Shown here in pieces: positions 35,390 through 46,693 of a stretch of 64,000 nucleotides of DNA. A program made the position numbers and the translations under genes. The DNA lies in assembly GCF_021869535.1 (NCBI RefSeq), contig NW_026262668.1:10648348-10712347 (forward strand), written 5' to 3'. The notes beneath the pieces are model-generated. The model was not told the DNA's origin. It was given only the letters and a program-made list of their open reading frames with translations, and made no database searches. The first letter of the stretch is position 1, and each line of letters starts with the position of its first letter. The DNA comes from Mytilus californianus (taxonomy: Eukaryota; Mollusca; Bivalvia; Mytilida; Mytilidae).

Positions 35390-35577
35390 ATTGTCTCCCC
35401 TGCGATAGTGGGACCTAGGCATGGTGTTTCCAGTGGTGTAGAAAAAATCAATTATAGTTATGATTTGTTATTAGGAAACACTTAATTTAGGTCAATTATA
35501 TTTGGTAGCAGTAGTATTACAATTGGCACATCTCATAAATTACACCAAGACGAGACATCTCTGTTCAACAGTTTATT
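35390..35577 (+). repeat. Internally deleted copy of the GTCTCGCC-head family
   Basis: It has a GTCTCCCCTGCGATAGTGGG head, CATGGTGTTTCCAGTGGTG, a single body unit, and a GACGAGACATCTCTGTTCAA tail, matching 28113-29103 at both ends. Confidence 0.5.
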
Positions 35578-35870
35578 TGTGTGTGGGTTTTTTTCTGTCA
35601 TATTGACATATATCTCCACATATCCTGTAATTATTCCTGTGAATATTACTATAGTTACCTGTGTTGAAATAAGATAAGTGTTTTATGTTACAGGTGCACA
35701 GCCAGGATTTTGAATAGGGGGACCCTAACAAGACAAAATTAGGAGTGGGACTTGTAAAAAGAGTATGCATATATACATATATAGATAAAACGTCTAGATA
35801 TTAGTCAACGATCTTTCTTATAAAGGCGCTGGATCGTTATGAGTAACGATACATGTACACAATAAACAAA

Positions 35871-38060
35871 TTATATATAAACACCTAAAAAGTGTACAAA
35901 ACAACACCAATATTAAAAAAAAGGAAATATTAAATGTAATTATCTATAAATATTTCGGATAACAGATATCCTTCATCAGTATGATTATGATGTAAAATTT
36001 TACATCATAATCATACTGATGAAGGATATCTGTTATTCCAAATATTTATAGATTTTTACATCATAATCATACTGATGAAGGATATCTGTTATCCGAAATA
36101 TTTATAGATAATTTACATTTAATTTTACATCATAATCATACTGATGAAGGATATCTGTTATCCGAAATATTTATAGATAATTACATTTAATGTTTCCTTT
36201 TTTAGCTCACCTGACCTGAAAGGTCAAGTGAGCTTTTCTCATCACTTTGCGTCCGTCGTCCGTCGTCCGTAAACTTTTACAAAAATCTTCTCCTCTGAAA
36301 CTACTGGGCCAAATTTGACCAAACTTGGCCACAATCATCATTGGGGTATCTAGTTTAAAAAATGTGTCCGTTGACCCGGCCAACCAACCAAGATGGCCGC
36401 CATGGCTAAAAATAGAACATAGGGGTAAAATGTAGATTTTGGCTTATATCTCTGAAACCAAAGCATTTAGAGCAAATCTGACATGAGGTAAAATTGTTTA
36501 TTAGGTCAAGATCTATCTGCCCTGAAATTTTCAGATGAATCGGACAACCTGTTGGGTTGCTGCCCCTGAATTGGTAATTTTAAGGAAATTTTGCCGTTTT
36601 TGGTTATCATCTTGAATATTATTATAGATAGAGATAAACTGTAAACAGCAATAATGTTCAGCAAAGTAAGATCTACAAACAAGTCAACGTGACCAAAATG
36701 GTCAGTTGACCCCTTAAGGAGTTATTGCCCTTTATAGTCAATTTTTAACCATTTTTCGTAAATTTTTGTAATCTTTTACAAAAATCTTCTCCTCTGAAAC
36801 TACTAAGACAAATTTAACCAAACTTGTCCACAATCATCATTAGGGTATTTTGTTTAAAAAATGTGTCCGATGACCCCGCCCGTGAACCAAGATGGCCGAC
36901 ATGGCTAAAAAATAGTACATAGGGTAAAATGCAGTTTTTGGCTCATATCTCTGAAACCAAAGCATTTAGAGCAAATCTGATGAGTATAAAATTGTTCATT
37001 AGGTCAAGATCTATCTGCCCTGAAATTTTCTTACCAATCAGGCAACCCGTTGTTGGGTTGCTGCCCCTGAATTGGTAATTTTAAGGAAATTTTGCCGTTT
37101 TTGGTTATAATCTTGAATATTATTATAGATAGAGATAAACTGTAAACAGCAATAATGTTCAGCAAAGTAAGATCTACAAATAAGTCAACTTGACCAAAAT
37201 GGTCAGTTGACCCCTTAAGGAGTTATTGCCCTTTATAGTCAATTTTTAACCATTTTTCGTAAATTTTTGTAATTTTTTACAAAAATCTTCTCCTCTGAAA
37301 CTACTAAGACAAATTTAACCAAACTTGTCCACAATCATCATTAGGGTATTTATTTTTAAAAATGTGTCCGATGACCCCGCCCGCGAACCAAGATGGCCGA
37401 CATGGCTAAAAAATAGTACATAGGGTAAAATGCAGTTTTTGGCTCATATCTCTGAAACCAAAGCATTTAGAGCAAATCTGACATGGGGGTAAAATTGTTC
37501 ATTAGGTCAAGATCTATCTGCCCTGAAATTTTCAGACCAATCAGGCAACACATTGTTGGGTTGCTGCCCCTGAATTGGTAATTTTAAGAAAATTTTGCAG
37601 CTTTTGGTTATTATCTTGAATATTATTATAGATAGAGATAAACTGTAAACAGCAATAATGTACAGCAAAGTTAGATCTACAAATAAGGCAACATGACCAA
37701 AATTGTCAATTGACCCCTTAAGGAGTTATTGCCCTTTATAGTCAATTTTTTACAATTTTCATAAATTTTGTAAATTTTTGTAAATTTTTACAAAGTATTT
37801 TCCACTGTATCTACTGGGCCAAGTTCATTATAGATAGAGATAATAGTAAGGAGCAAGAATGTTCAGTAAAGTAAGATCTACAAACACATCACCATCACCA
37901 AAACACATCACCATCACCAAAACACAATTTTGTCATGAATCCATCTGTGTCCTTTGTTTAATATGCACATAGACCAAGGTGAGCGACACAGGCTCTTTAG
38001 AGCCTCTAGTTTTAATATTGGTGTTGTTTTGTACACTTTTTAGGCGTTTATATATATAAA
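35871..38060. repeat. Long inverted repeat interrupted by a nested element
   Basis: The left arm (35871-35997) contains AAACACCTAAAAAGTGTACA and ACAACACCAATATT. The right arm ends at 38060 with the reverse complement, AATATTGGTGTTGTTTTGTA and ACTTTTTAGGCGTTT. The arms meet at a perfect palindrome centred on 35997/35998 (TGATGTAAAATTTTACATCA). The inner part of the right arm is tandemly repeated about three times (unit near 70 bp, with CTGATGAAGGATATCTGTTA). The element at 36204-38009 is inserted in the right arm. Probably a foldback or MITE-like element. Confidence 0.75.
36204..38009 (+). mobile_element. Interspersed element, AGCTCACC-head family, ends defined by empty site
   Basis: The head hairpin AGCTCACCTGACCT-GAA-AGGTCAAGTGAGCT (13 of 14 pairs) follows a T-tract. 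It is followed by GCGTCCGTCGTCCGTCGTCC. The body is three tandem units of about 500 bp (TCCTCTGAAA at 36291, 36790 and 37291) with a degenerate fourth. The tail is CAAGGTGAGCGACAC, then a hairpin AGGCTCT-TT-AGAGCCT, then CTAG at 38006-38009. Comparison with the unoccupied left arm of the surrounding inverted repeat shows a T8 target versus T6 and T4 around the insertion. There is no coding frame. CTAG fits the Helitron CTRR 3' rule, but the 5' end is not a clean TC. Confidence 0.75.
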
Positions 38061-39233
38061 AATATATATTATGTGGCATCGTCCTTAATATCTCTGTAAT
38101 ATTGGCCAATGGATGTTGTAAACTTACCTTCCTTCAACAGATTTCTTAATTAGATAAATATAAATCTTGAACTTCATCCAAATTTTTTATTTATTTATTA
38201 AGCAGCAAAATTCAATGTACAATAGGCTGCAACAGTTTCTTATCTGCATCTGATTTCACCTGGATAGATGCACAGGCGATGAAGCTAGTTTGTCTAGCAA
38301 AATATTGTGTTTATTTTATCGCATTGTAAATATTTTTAACATTTTAATATTTACATACTAATTAGTGTGTTAAAATTACATTGTTAGGCAATTTATATAT
38401 ATATATATACATGTAGCTCCATAAGGGCCCGCCCAAATCTGACTCTGCTATAACCGGAAATTTTAGGTTTACAAATATTTGAGAATTATATCCATCTTGT
38501 TAGATGTGTTCTTTTGTAAAGGAGGTGTAAATTGTAAATTCTGAGAGGTCTTATTGGATTTCAAAATTTCTATGTTCTATTAGAATGCAGTATGTTTTGT
38601 TTTGGTATTATAATGGGAGTTATAACATGACTGAAACCAGAAATGAGGTATTTCAAAATCCTAGGCTTTCTTGGTTATATGTTTTTCTCCCTGCAGGATT
38701 AATGAATGGTTGTAGGTCTGACATATCACTTTGAACTTTAGACATAAGAATATTTCATATGCAACTGTTAGATAGTATAAGTTTGTCAAATTAACAATCT
38801 ATCATTTGCTGTTTACTTCTTTTATCTATCTTTCAAGCAAAAAGTAAAGTATCAAAGAAAAGTATAGAAAAGAATATGAATATCTATATTAAATCATACA
38901 TTGGACTAATTAATCCCTATTTTAACTTTCAATGAGTGTTCTTTTAACAGAATGGTAACTGATTGAGCATAAAATTGTTCTACACCAAATTAAAAAAAAA
39001 ATTTCCCATAATAACCAGTCACTTATAAAGCATCATGAAATTAAACCATTTTGATTTATAAAGTTTGTTTTCAGAGGAGAATTAAACATTCACTGAGTTA
39101 AATGTTTGAATTATAAATATACAAGCAATAAAAAATATGCTATCTTTTTTTAAAACCTTATGACCTTTGCCCATCAGCGAGCTAGATTTGTATGATACTC
39201 TGAATCGGACAGTTATAATTAAAATTTTTATAT
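38061..39233. other. AT-rich non-coding interval, nothing recognised
   Basis: It is probably intron or downstream sequence of gene A. No splice-flanked open frame was found. Confidence 0.4.
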
Positions 39234-39722
39234 TTTTGCGGTCGTATATTGGTATGACTTTGGCGTCGTCCTTGTTGTCCGAAGACACATTGGTTTTCGC
39301 ACAATAACTTTAGTTTAAGTGAATGGATCTGTATGAAATTTAAACATAAGGTTTATAACCACAAATTGGGATTGATTTTTTGGGTTATGGTCCCAACAGT
39401 TTAGGAATTAGGGGCCAAAAAGGGGTCCAAATAGGGGTCCAAATAAGCATTTTTCTAGTTTCATGACAATAACTTGTGTAACAGTGTATGGATCTCTCTG
39501 AAATTATACCACAAGTTTCCATACCACAAAGGGATGGTTAGGATTAGATTTGGGGGGTTATGGCTCAAATTGTTTCGGAATTAGGGGCAAAAAAGTGAGA
39601 AAAAACAAGGGTGTCCTGGTTAATGGACAATTACTTAAGTACAAATTACAGTGTAAGGGAGGTAATTCAAAAACTACTTTGAATTACCTCCCTTACACTG
39701 CTTTTAAATTATGTATATAATA
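39234..39722 (+). repeat. Truncated element, ATACGACC-head family
   Basis: It starts after a T-tract at the second hairpin arm (GCGGTCGTATATTGGTATGA) and lacks the first arm that the copy starting at 39758 retains. The body words (AATTAGGGGCC, GTATGGATCTCTCTGAAATT) are the same. No tail of its own was seen before the next head. A 52-nt perfect hairpin lies within it. Confidence 0.55.
39649..39700. repeat. Perfect 23-bp inverted repeat (hairpin)
   Basis: The arms 39649-39671 (starting CAGTGTAAGGGAGGTAATTC) and 39678-39700 are exact reverse complements around the 6-nt loop AACTAC. It could be a tiny foldback element or a structured remnant. Confidence 0.9.
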
Positions 39723-39757
39723 TTTGTATTGTCTCGAGGTGATTAGCTGTCAATTCA

Positions 39758-41165
39758 TTTTTATACGACCGCAAAAGTTTTGCGATTGTATATTGGTATG
39801 ACGTTGGCGTCGTTGTCCGAAGAGACATTGGTTTTGGCACTCTAACTTTAGTTTAAGTGAATGCATCTCTATGAAATTTTACCATAAGGTTCAATACCAC
39901 AAAAGGAAGGTTGGGATTGATTTTGGGGGTTATGGTACCAACAGTTAAGGAATTAGGGGCCAAAAAGGGGCCATAAATAAGCATTTTTGTAACTTCCAGA
40001 CATAACTTGTGTGTTAGTGTATGGATCTCTCTGACATTGTACCACAAGGTTCCATATCACAAAGAGAATGCTGGGATTGATTTTGGGGGTAATTGCCCAA
40101 AACGTTTAGGAATAAGGGGCCAAAAATAAGCATTTTTTCTAGTTTCCAGACAAAACTTGTGTTCAAGTGTATGGATCTCTCTGAAATTGTACTGCAAGGT
40201 ACCATACCACAAAGGGAAGGCTAGGATTGATTTTTGGAGTAATTGCCTCAAAATTTTAGGAATTAGGGGCCAAAAAAGGGGCAAAAAACAAGCATTTTTC
40301 TAGTTTCATGACAATAACTGGTGTGTAAGTGTATGGATCTTTCTGAAATTGTACTACAAGGTTCCATATCAGAAAGGGAAAGCTGGAATTGAGTTTGGGG
40401 GTAATTGCCCAAAACGTTTAGGAATAAGGGGCCAAAAATAAGCATTTTTTCTAGTTTCCAGACAAAACTTGTGTTCAAGTGTATGGATCTCTCTGAAATT
40501 GTACTGCAAGGTACCATACCACAAAGGGAAGGCTAGGATTGATTTTTGGAGTAATTGCCTCAAAATTTTAGGAATTAGGGGCAAAAAACAATTATTTTTC
40601 TAGTTTCATGACAATAACTGGTGTGTAAGTGTATGGATCTTTCTGAAATTGTACTACAAGGTTCCATAAAACAAAGGGAAAGCTGGGTTTGAGTTTGGGG
40701 GTAATTGCCTTAAACGTTTAGGAATTTGGGCCCAAAAAGGGGTAAAAAAACCAAGCATTTTTCTTGTTTCCAGACAATAACTTGTGTTCAAGTGTATCCG
40801 ATGATCTCTCTGAAATTGTACTGCAAGGTACCATACCACAAAGGGAAGGTTGAGATTGAGTTTGGGGGTGATGAATCATTAGGGGGTTCAAAAATTTGGT
40901 GGTGGGATTTTTTTTGATTTTTCTGATTTATATATAAAAGCAAATATTAATGATATGGTATGAATAGGTAAATTAAATTTTTTTAAGTTCTTAGACCACA
41001 TTGATTCTGTGTCAGAAACCTATGATGTGTCAAATATTTAATCACAATCCAAATTCAGTGCTGTATCAAGTTTGAATGTTGTGTCCATATTTGCCCCAAC
41101 TATTCAGGGTTCGACCTCTGTGGTCGTATCAAGCTGTGCCCAGCGGAGCATTTTATTAGAAGTTA
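39758..41165 (+). repeat. Interspersed element, ATACGACC-head family
   Basis: After a T-tract the head ATACGACCGCAAAA-G-TTTTGCGATTGTAT pairs as a hairpin, followed by GACGTTGGCGTCGTTGTCCG. The body is a stack of 110-155 bp units (312-bp higher-order repeat between 40211 and 40523). The tail at about 41105-41150 reads GGTTCGACCTCTGTGGTCGT and AGCTGTGCCCAGCGGAGCA, restating a head arm. The short minus-strand frames inside are repeat artefacts. Confidence 0.65.
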
Positions 41166-41568
41166 CTATTTTAATAATTTTAAAAATGCTGATTAATGTA
41201 AATTAATTTTAGCTATGATTATGTATGTCATTTTCTATTGTAAGACTTTTATGATGTATTTAAATGGGTAATTATGGTTGAAAACTCCATTGGAAATTTG
41301 AATTGAGATTATGACCATGACTGTCAGAGGGAAAGAATTTTTTTTTGGAAAAAGAGGGAGGGGAGGTTAAAAAAAAAATTGGTACAATTTTTTTCTCCTC
41401 AAGATTTCAGAAATCAAAAAGAAAATCCATCAATTTTTTTTTGTTTTTGAAAAGGGGGGGGGGGGGAGGGATGTTAATTCGCAACAGGATAGCGTATTGC
41501 ACAAAAGCAAAAAATTGAATTTAAATTCAAATCATATAACCAATTCTTAGTTTGATGACAGTTTTTCT

Positions 41569-41720
41569 GTGTCAGAAACCTATTATGTGTCAAATATTGA
41601 ATTACAATCCAAATTTAGACCTGTATCAAGCGCGAATATTGTGTCCATTTTTGCCCCAACTTTTCAGGGTTGGACCTCTGCGGTCGTATCCAGCTGCGCT
41701 CGGCGAAGCAATTAATTGTA
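41569..41720 (+). repeat. Second tail of the ATACGACC-head family
   Basis: It closely matches 41011-41160 (GTGTCAGAAACCTAT, ATATTGTGTCCATTTTTGCC, GGACCTCTGCGGTCGTATCC, AGCTGCGCTCGGCGAAGCA). Two heads and two tails in a row suggest one copy inserted into another, or a tandem insertion. Low-complexity poly-G and poly-A sequence fills 41290-41500. Confidence 0.6.
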
Positions 41721-42153
41721 TACATTTTGTATTTAGATTCTTGCATGTTCTACAGTGCATAGATAATACAACTAACAATTTGTTTTTTTCATTTCTTTAC
41801 TATTGTGTACAAATACAAAACTTGCAGCAATTTGTAAACATTTTTTTTTCAGAAAAGTTCAAACGTTTTTAAATCATAATGTTATTTCTATACATAAATT
41901 TACACAAATAATTGTTTTAAGATATTGAACTTCAGTCCTCAGAGCATATACATATTGTTGGTACTTTGATAACTTTTCTCCATTGTTAAGTTTTAGCCAA
42001 TAATGACAAGCAAGTTGAATGAAACAGAAAAGGAATATTCAGCAGTAATTCAGTTTCTTTTTAAAAAACAATAAGAATTATCCAGCTTTTTGATCTATCT
42101 TTAAAAGTTTTAGAATAGTTAATAATTGAAATTTTGGTTTGTGTTTTTTGTAG

Positions 42154-42717
42154 ATCCTTAATTCTGATCATCCTAACATGGATGGATTAACTTGGCTAGA
42201 GAAGATGGAGTTGTTAAGATCAGTCAAAAGAAAGAAAGAGAAGTCTAAACAACAGAAACAACCAAAGTTCACCTTTGTCAAGGACATACCTCCTGAGGAC
42301 AAGCATCAGAGACTGATAGGTAACAAAGGTTCTCCTTCACCTGATAATATGACCTCTCTGGGGGCACAGGGACAAACAAACTCACAGCTGTTTGAACAGA
42401 GACGAATTAAACATCTTCTCCAACAGGCTAGGCTTAAGAGAAATGCAAATTTTGATTGGTTAACAGAAAGTCCACGGTTTCGTCATTCTCAGAGCAGCTC
42501 TAAAGATGACTCGGATGATTCATCGGTGTCTGATATTGAGGAAGAGCATTTACGGACAAAGTCACCAAAATGTTTTAGTCCAGGGATGGATGTAGGCCAT
42601 GCAGAAAGCACCTTGTTGAGTAGATATAACATCAAACCTTTTGTTAAAGGAGGGGGAGGATGGAAAGTTACACCTATGACCATGCAAAGAGCTAGGACAA
42701 TTGTTTATGATGATTGA
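42154..42717 (+). CDS. Gene A terminal exon, isoform 3 (or last exon of a separate gene)
   Basis: The acceptor GTGTTTTTTGTAG leads into a phase-0 frame of 187 codons, I-L-N-S-D-H-P-N-M-D-G-L-T-W-L-E-K-M-E, ending VYDD and TGA. Features: a predicted helix (WLEKMELLRSVKRKKEKSK), a PKFTFVKDIPPEDKHQ segment, a second basic helix (QRRIKHLLQQARLKRNANFD), a Ser/Asp patch (DDSDDSSVSDIEEE), and a C-terminal NIKPFVKGGGGWKVTPMTMQ. Phase matches the donors at 22426 and 25333 and the 90-nt exon at 33792. I do not recognise the family. The Met at 42178 could also be a start, but the open upstream codons and the acceptor argue for an internal or terminal exon. Confidence 0.68.
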   Translation: MLNSDHPNMDGLTWLEKMELLRSVKRKKEKSKQQKQPKFTFVKDIPPEDKHQRLIGNKGSPSPDNMTSLGAQGQTNSQLFEQRRIKHLLQQARLKRNANFDWLTESPRFRHSQSSSKDDSDDSSVSDIEEEHLRTKSPKCFSPGMDVGHAESTLLSRYNIKPFVKGGGGWKVTPMTMQRARTIVYDD

Positions 42718-42862
42718 TTATGTTATGAAAATGCATTAGTATCAAAATCAAAAAGTTTTCACTCAACCAAATATTTGTAAAGCTGCTTAGTTCATTTCAC
42801 ATAAAAGTAATTTAATCATGTTTAAGTTTTGACAGTTTTTGTTTTACAAGAATTAACTGTAA

Positions 42863-42868
42863 AATAAA
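42863..42868 (+). terminator. Poly(A) signal after the 42154 exon
   Basis: AATAAA lies 146 bases after the stop; a second AATAAA is at 42925-42930. Either would end the transcript. Confidence 0.45.
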
Positions 42869-43079
42869 TCTGATTAGTTACAATTTTTTTCAAATTGAAA
42901 ATGCATATTCAATTTTTATTTTTAAATAAAAAACTGTTTAAGAATGTGTTATAATACCAAAGAATCTTTTTTCTTTATATATTTATTAACAGTGCTTATG
43001 TTGGGGTAAAATAGTGCCAAAGCTTTATACAATCTATATAATTTATTTATATTTAGGTTATGAATATTAATTACATTAT

Positions 43080-43495
43080 ATATGAGAAAATCTTTTATTA
43101 ATTAACATTTAAAGGCAAGTAAATACATTTCTTGTGATCATGTAAAAGGAAATAACTCCATTGTGGTCATGTAAGGGGAAGTAAATCCATTTCTTGTGAT
43201 CATGTAAGGGGAAATATCTCCATTGTGGTCATGTAAGGAGAAGTAAATCCATTTCGTGTGATCATGTAAGGGGAAATAACTCCATTGTGATCAGAAGTAA
43301 ATCCAATTATTGTGATCATGTAAGGGGAAATAACTCCATTGTGATCAGAAGTAAATCCAATTATTGTGATCATGTAAGGGGAAATAACTCCATTGTGATC
43401 AGAAGTAAATCCAATTATTGTGATCATGTAAGGGGGAATAACTCCATTGTGATCAGAAGTAAATCCAATTATTGTGATCATGTAAGGGGGAATAG
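43080..43495. repeat. 54-bp minisatellite
   Basis: Four near-identical 54-bp units (43267-43495), each with TGTGATCATGTAAGGGGAAA, TAACTCCATTGTGATCAGAA and GTAAATCCAATTAT, follow about three diverged longer ones. The multiple-of-three period keeps frames open on both strands, with no other sign of coding. Confidence 0.9.
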
Positions 43496-43951
43496 CTTAA
43501 TTTCTTGCACTTCTTGATGCTTACATTTTAAAATATTACATTTAAAAGACAATTTTGTTTTTTTCATAAGATATAAGGAAAAGTGAATGTATTGATGTTA
43601 CCCCCAAACTGCCTTACAATTTATTGTAGAAGTATTAATATTCTCCACAGTGTTAACTTGGAACTATATAACCTCTAAAATTCACTATACCTTTGTGTTT
43701 GTGGAAAAGTATATTAATTCTTACATTCTTTTTTCTTTTACTGTTTATATGCTGAATTTTATATTTATTTGAAAAATCATCTGTCATTCTACTTTCTCTT
43801 TGTGCTAGGAACAAAATTGATATGTTTTCACAATATTTTCATTGCCACATTATTTTGTCCATAATGTTCTTATTACCAATTTTAGTTTATTGAAAGACCT
43901 TTTGTCTGATTTTAAAAATATACCTTAAATTGTTATAATATTCGAATTAGC

Positions 43952-44015
43952 TCTCGCCGCGATATAGCCTTTCTGTGCTAATGCGGCGTAAAGCAAACAA
44001 CAATCAATCAATCTT
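43952..44015 (+). repeat. SINE 3' fragment
   Basis: CTCTCGCCGCGATATAGCCT, CTGTGCTAATGCGGCGTAAA, then GCAAACAACAATCAATCAAT is the 3' end of a molluscan-type SINE. A shorter piece of the tail occurs inverted at 54685-54728. Confidence 0.55.
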
Positions 44016-46693
44016 ATTACCAGTGCTAGTTCCTAGTGAAGAACAAAATATTGATATGCATTATTGGTGGATATATTATGCTCCATTATGATACATGCAA
44101 AGTTTTGGAATGTTTTGAAAAGTTTGGATGGCCCAAGCCATTTACACATTTAGTAAAAAGATATTGAAAATTATAAAATTAACAGTACCAATTTTTACTG
44201 CACCAGAAGTGTGGTACTGTATGCAAATCAGTTACACAAGTTATGGAGAAACTGTACCAAAATTTGTTTATTTATATTGTTAAGATTTTGAATAGGCTTG
44301 AATTTTTATAGTACATAATATTTATTTATTTATTTTGTTAAAAGAATTGTGTTAGTATTGAAACATTGCCCTTTGTCCACTCATATCTAGTTCTTTAACA
44401 AGCCTTTCTAAAAAAAAGAAGAAATTCATCACTTTTGCAACTTGAGCCAAAATTTATTTGAAGCCAAAACGATAACCAAGGATTTTGCAAAGTTAAAGAA
44501 AAGCCAAAACACATTTATTACAAATTTATTGTCATAAACAATGTTTGTGTTTACAATTCATTTTAAGCCACATAACTTTATTTATATTTTAAACTAAATA
44601 AGGGAAGTTCTACCTATGCAGGTAGAGTACAAAATAACATTGTTTCAAGGTTACTCTAACTTGGATATGATATCAAAATTATACTATGTAAGTCTTACAT
44701 AAATACAAAGTTCTTAGATATATACTGCTTTATTCATCATTTTTCAAACTGTTTTAATTATTGCAATAGTAGTCAAAATAGATACACAATTTTTTTTTCA
44801 TTTTTATCTATAAAGCTGATATGTTACATTAATTTATGTTGTACAAGTAATTTTAGTCTGACACTAATGAATTACCTCTTAAGGATGAAATTTGTAACTT
44901 TTCTTTTGTTCAGCATTAGTGGTGCTGCTCTATGATTTGAGTAGAATACACCAAGAGTTCTATATATGATCTAGTCTTTTTTTCATTTCAATATATTTTT
45001 ATCAATAGACACATACAGTCTGTGTATGTCTAGCCAAATCTGTATTTCAGTGGGGTTTTTTTTTTGTTTTTTTTTAATTGTATTTATATTTTGCATGTAT
45101 TATACATCAATTTGGAAGTAGCCTGCCATTTATGAAAAGAAAAACCAATATTTCTGCAATGTTTAGGCTCACAACAGAAATCTTTGACGTTAAGATTTTG
45201 CAATTGTCATTAAGTCATTAGGTCAACCATGCAGTGTAAAATTAAGGTCAAATGTATCAAAGTCCCAGAACTCAAAATTGGTATATGATGTTATCATTAT
45301 TAGTGTCAAGTTCTAAAAAGTAATTCATAAAACATGTTTGGTTGATTGATTTTGGATTTTTTATATTATTATAAAATGTTAAATTTTTCCATTAGACATT
45401 AAACAAAAAATTCAAATGAAGATTTTTTTTCAGAAAATATTTTTTATTACCTTTACAGACATATTATGAATATCTTAGTTGGAAAGTTATATGAGATGTA
45501 TCTCTGATCTTGCTAGCTATATATTAAATAGTTGTAACTTTAAACAAATCATATTATTGAAAATTACACTAAGGATATATAAAGGTGTTTTAAAGACATG
45601 TGTACAGCCTATACCTACACATGAAATAGTGCTTTTAAAGAAATTGTAAATGCTTTTTAAGATCTTTCTGAAATCTCTTCTAAATGTAGCTTCCTCCAGT
45701 GCACATGTTCTAAACTGTGATATTTGTCAAATATTGAACAGAGTAGTAGTTATTCAAGTCATACAGTTCATTAAGGTGCTAGCCAATTATTTAGAATAAG
45801 AGCATTTAAAAGTCAATGTTTTGAAACAGTATTATATTCATAGTGTATGTAAATGTTCATGTTTTATCTTTTATGTTATTTATAATATTGTTTTTGCCTG
45901 AAATAGTCTAGAGCAGACATCCCTGAAACTTCAGATCTGAATTGTAAGAGATTAAGTAACACATTACTAACATTTGTTATACAAAAAGAATGAGGTATAG
46001 AAAATGCTCCCTATGGGTTAAATCTTAAATATTGTCCTCAACATGCATAAAAATATTTCACATCATGTTGGATTAAATACATGTATAAACCAGTTTCAAA
46101 CCATCATGAATATAATTCCTAAACAACCAAATAGTTCTGCCATTTTTTTTTTTAAATTCCTTTATCAGAAACTAATATGTGCATTTTATTGGAATTGCAT
46201 GAAAAGGTTGTTTCTATGGAGTTTATTAATTTTATGTCTTTAACTCACAAACAAATTCTTTTAGACTATTCAGTTATTGAGTATCACAGCTAGGTTTACA
46301 CATAATAAACCTCCTTCAAAACAACAATTATTACTATATTTTGGTCTCAGAAGGGTCGACTTACTCTTGTTAAAGGCTTTGTTAAAACACTCTGCACTTA
46401 GAACCAGCTAATTATTATAATTAAAGCATTGTAATACATACAATATGCTGTAGTCTAGTCACCTTAGTTTGATGTCATAATTTTTAAATTATGATCTGTA
46501 ACTTTTTGTGTATTATATTACAGTTTGAAAAAAATGCTGAAAGAAATACACATTATGTTGTACTATGTTAACTTGTGGTTTGAATTTAAAATTGCTCAAT
46601 AAAAAATCATGTATATAAGTTTTGATTTATTGAGGAACATAGTTTGAACTTTATTAAGTTGTTTTTGGACAGATGATTGCAAGCAAGTTATTT
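44016..46693. other. AT-rich non-coding interval, nothing recognised
   Basis: No open frame, repeat copy or splice-flanked segment of note. It could be intergenic or a long 3' region. Confidence 0.45.

Noticed and set aside
40014-40839. Several overlapping minus-strand frames of 60-85 codons
   Set aside because: They repeat the same peptide words because they cross tandem units of an interspersed element.
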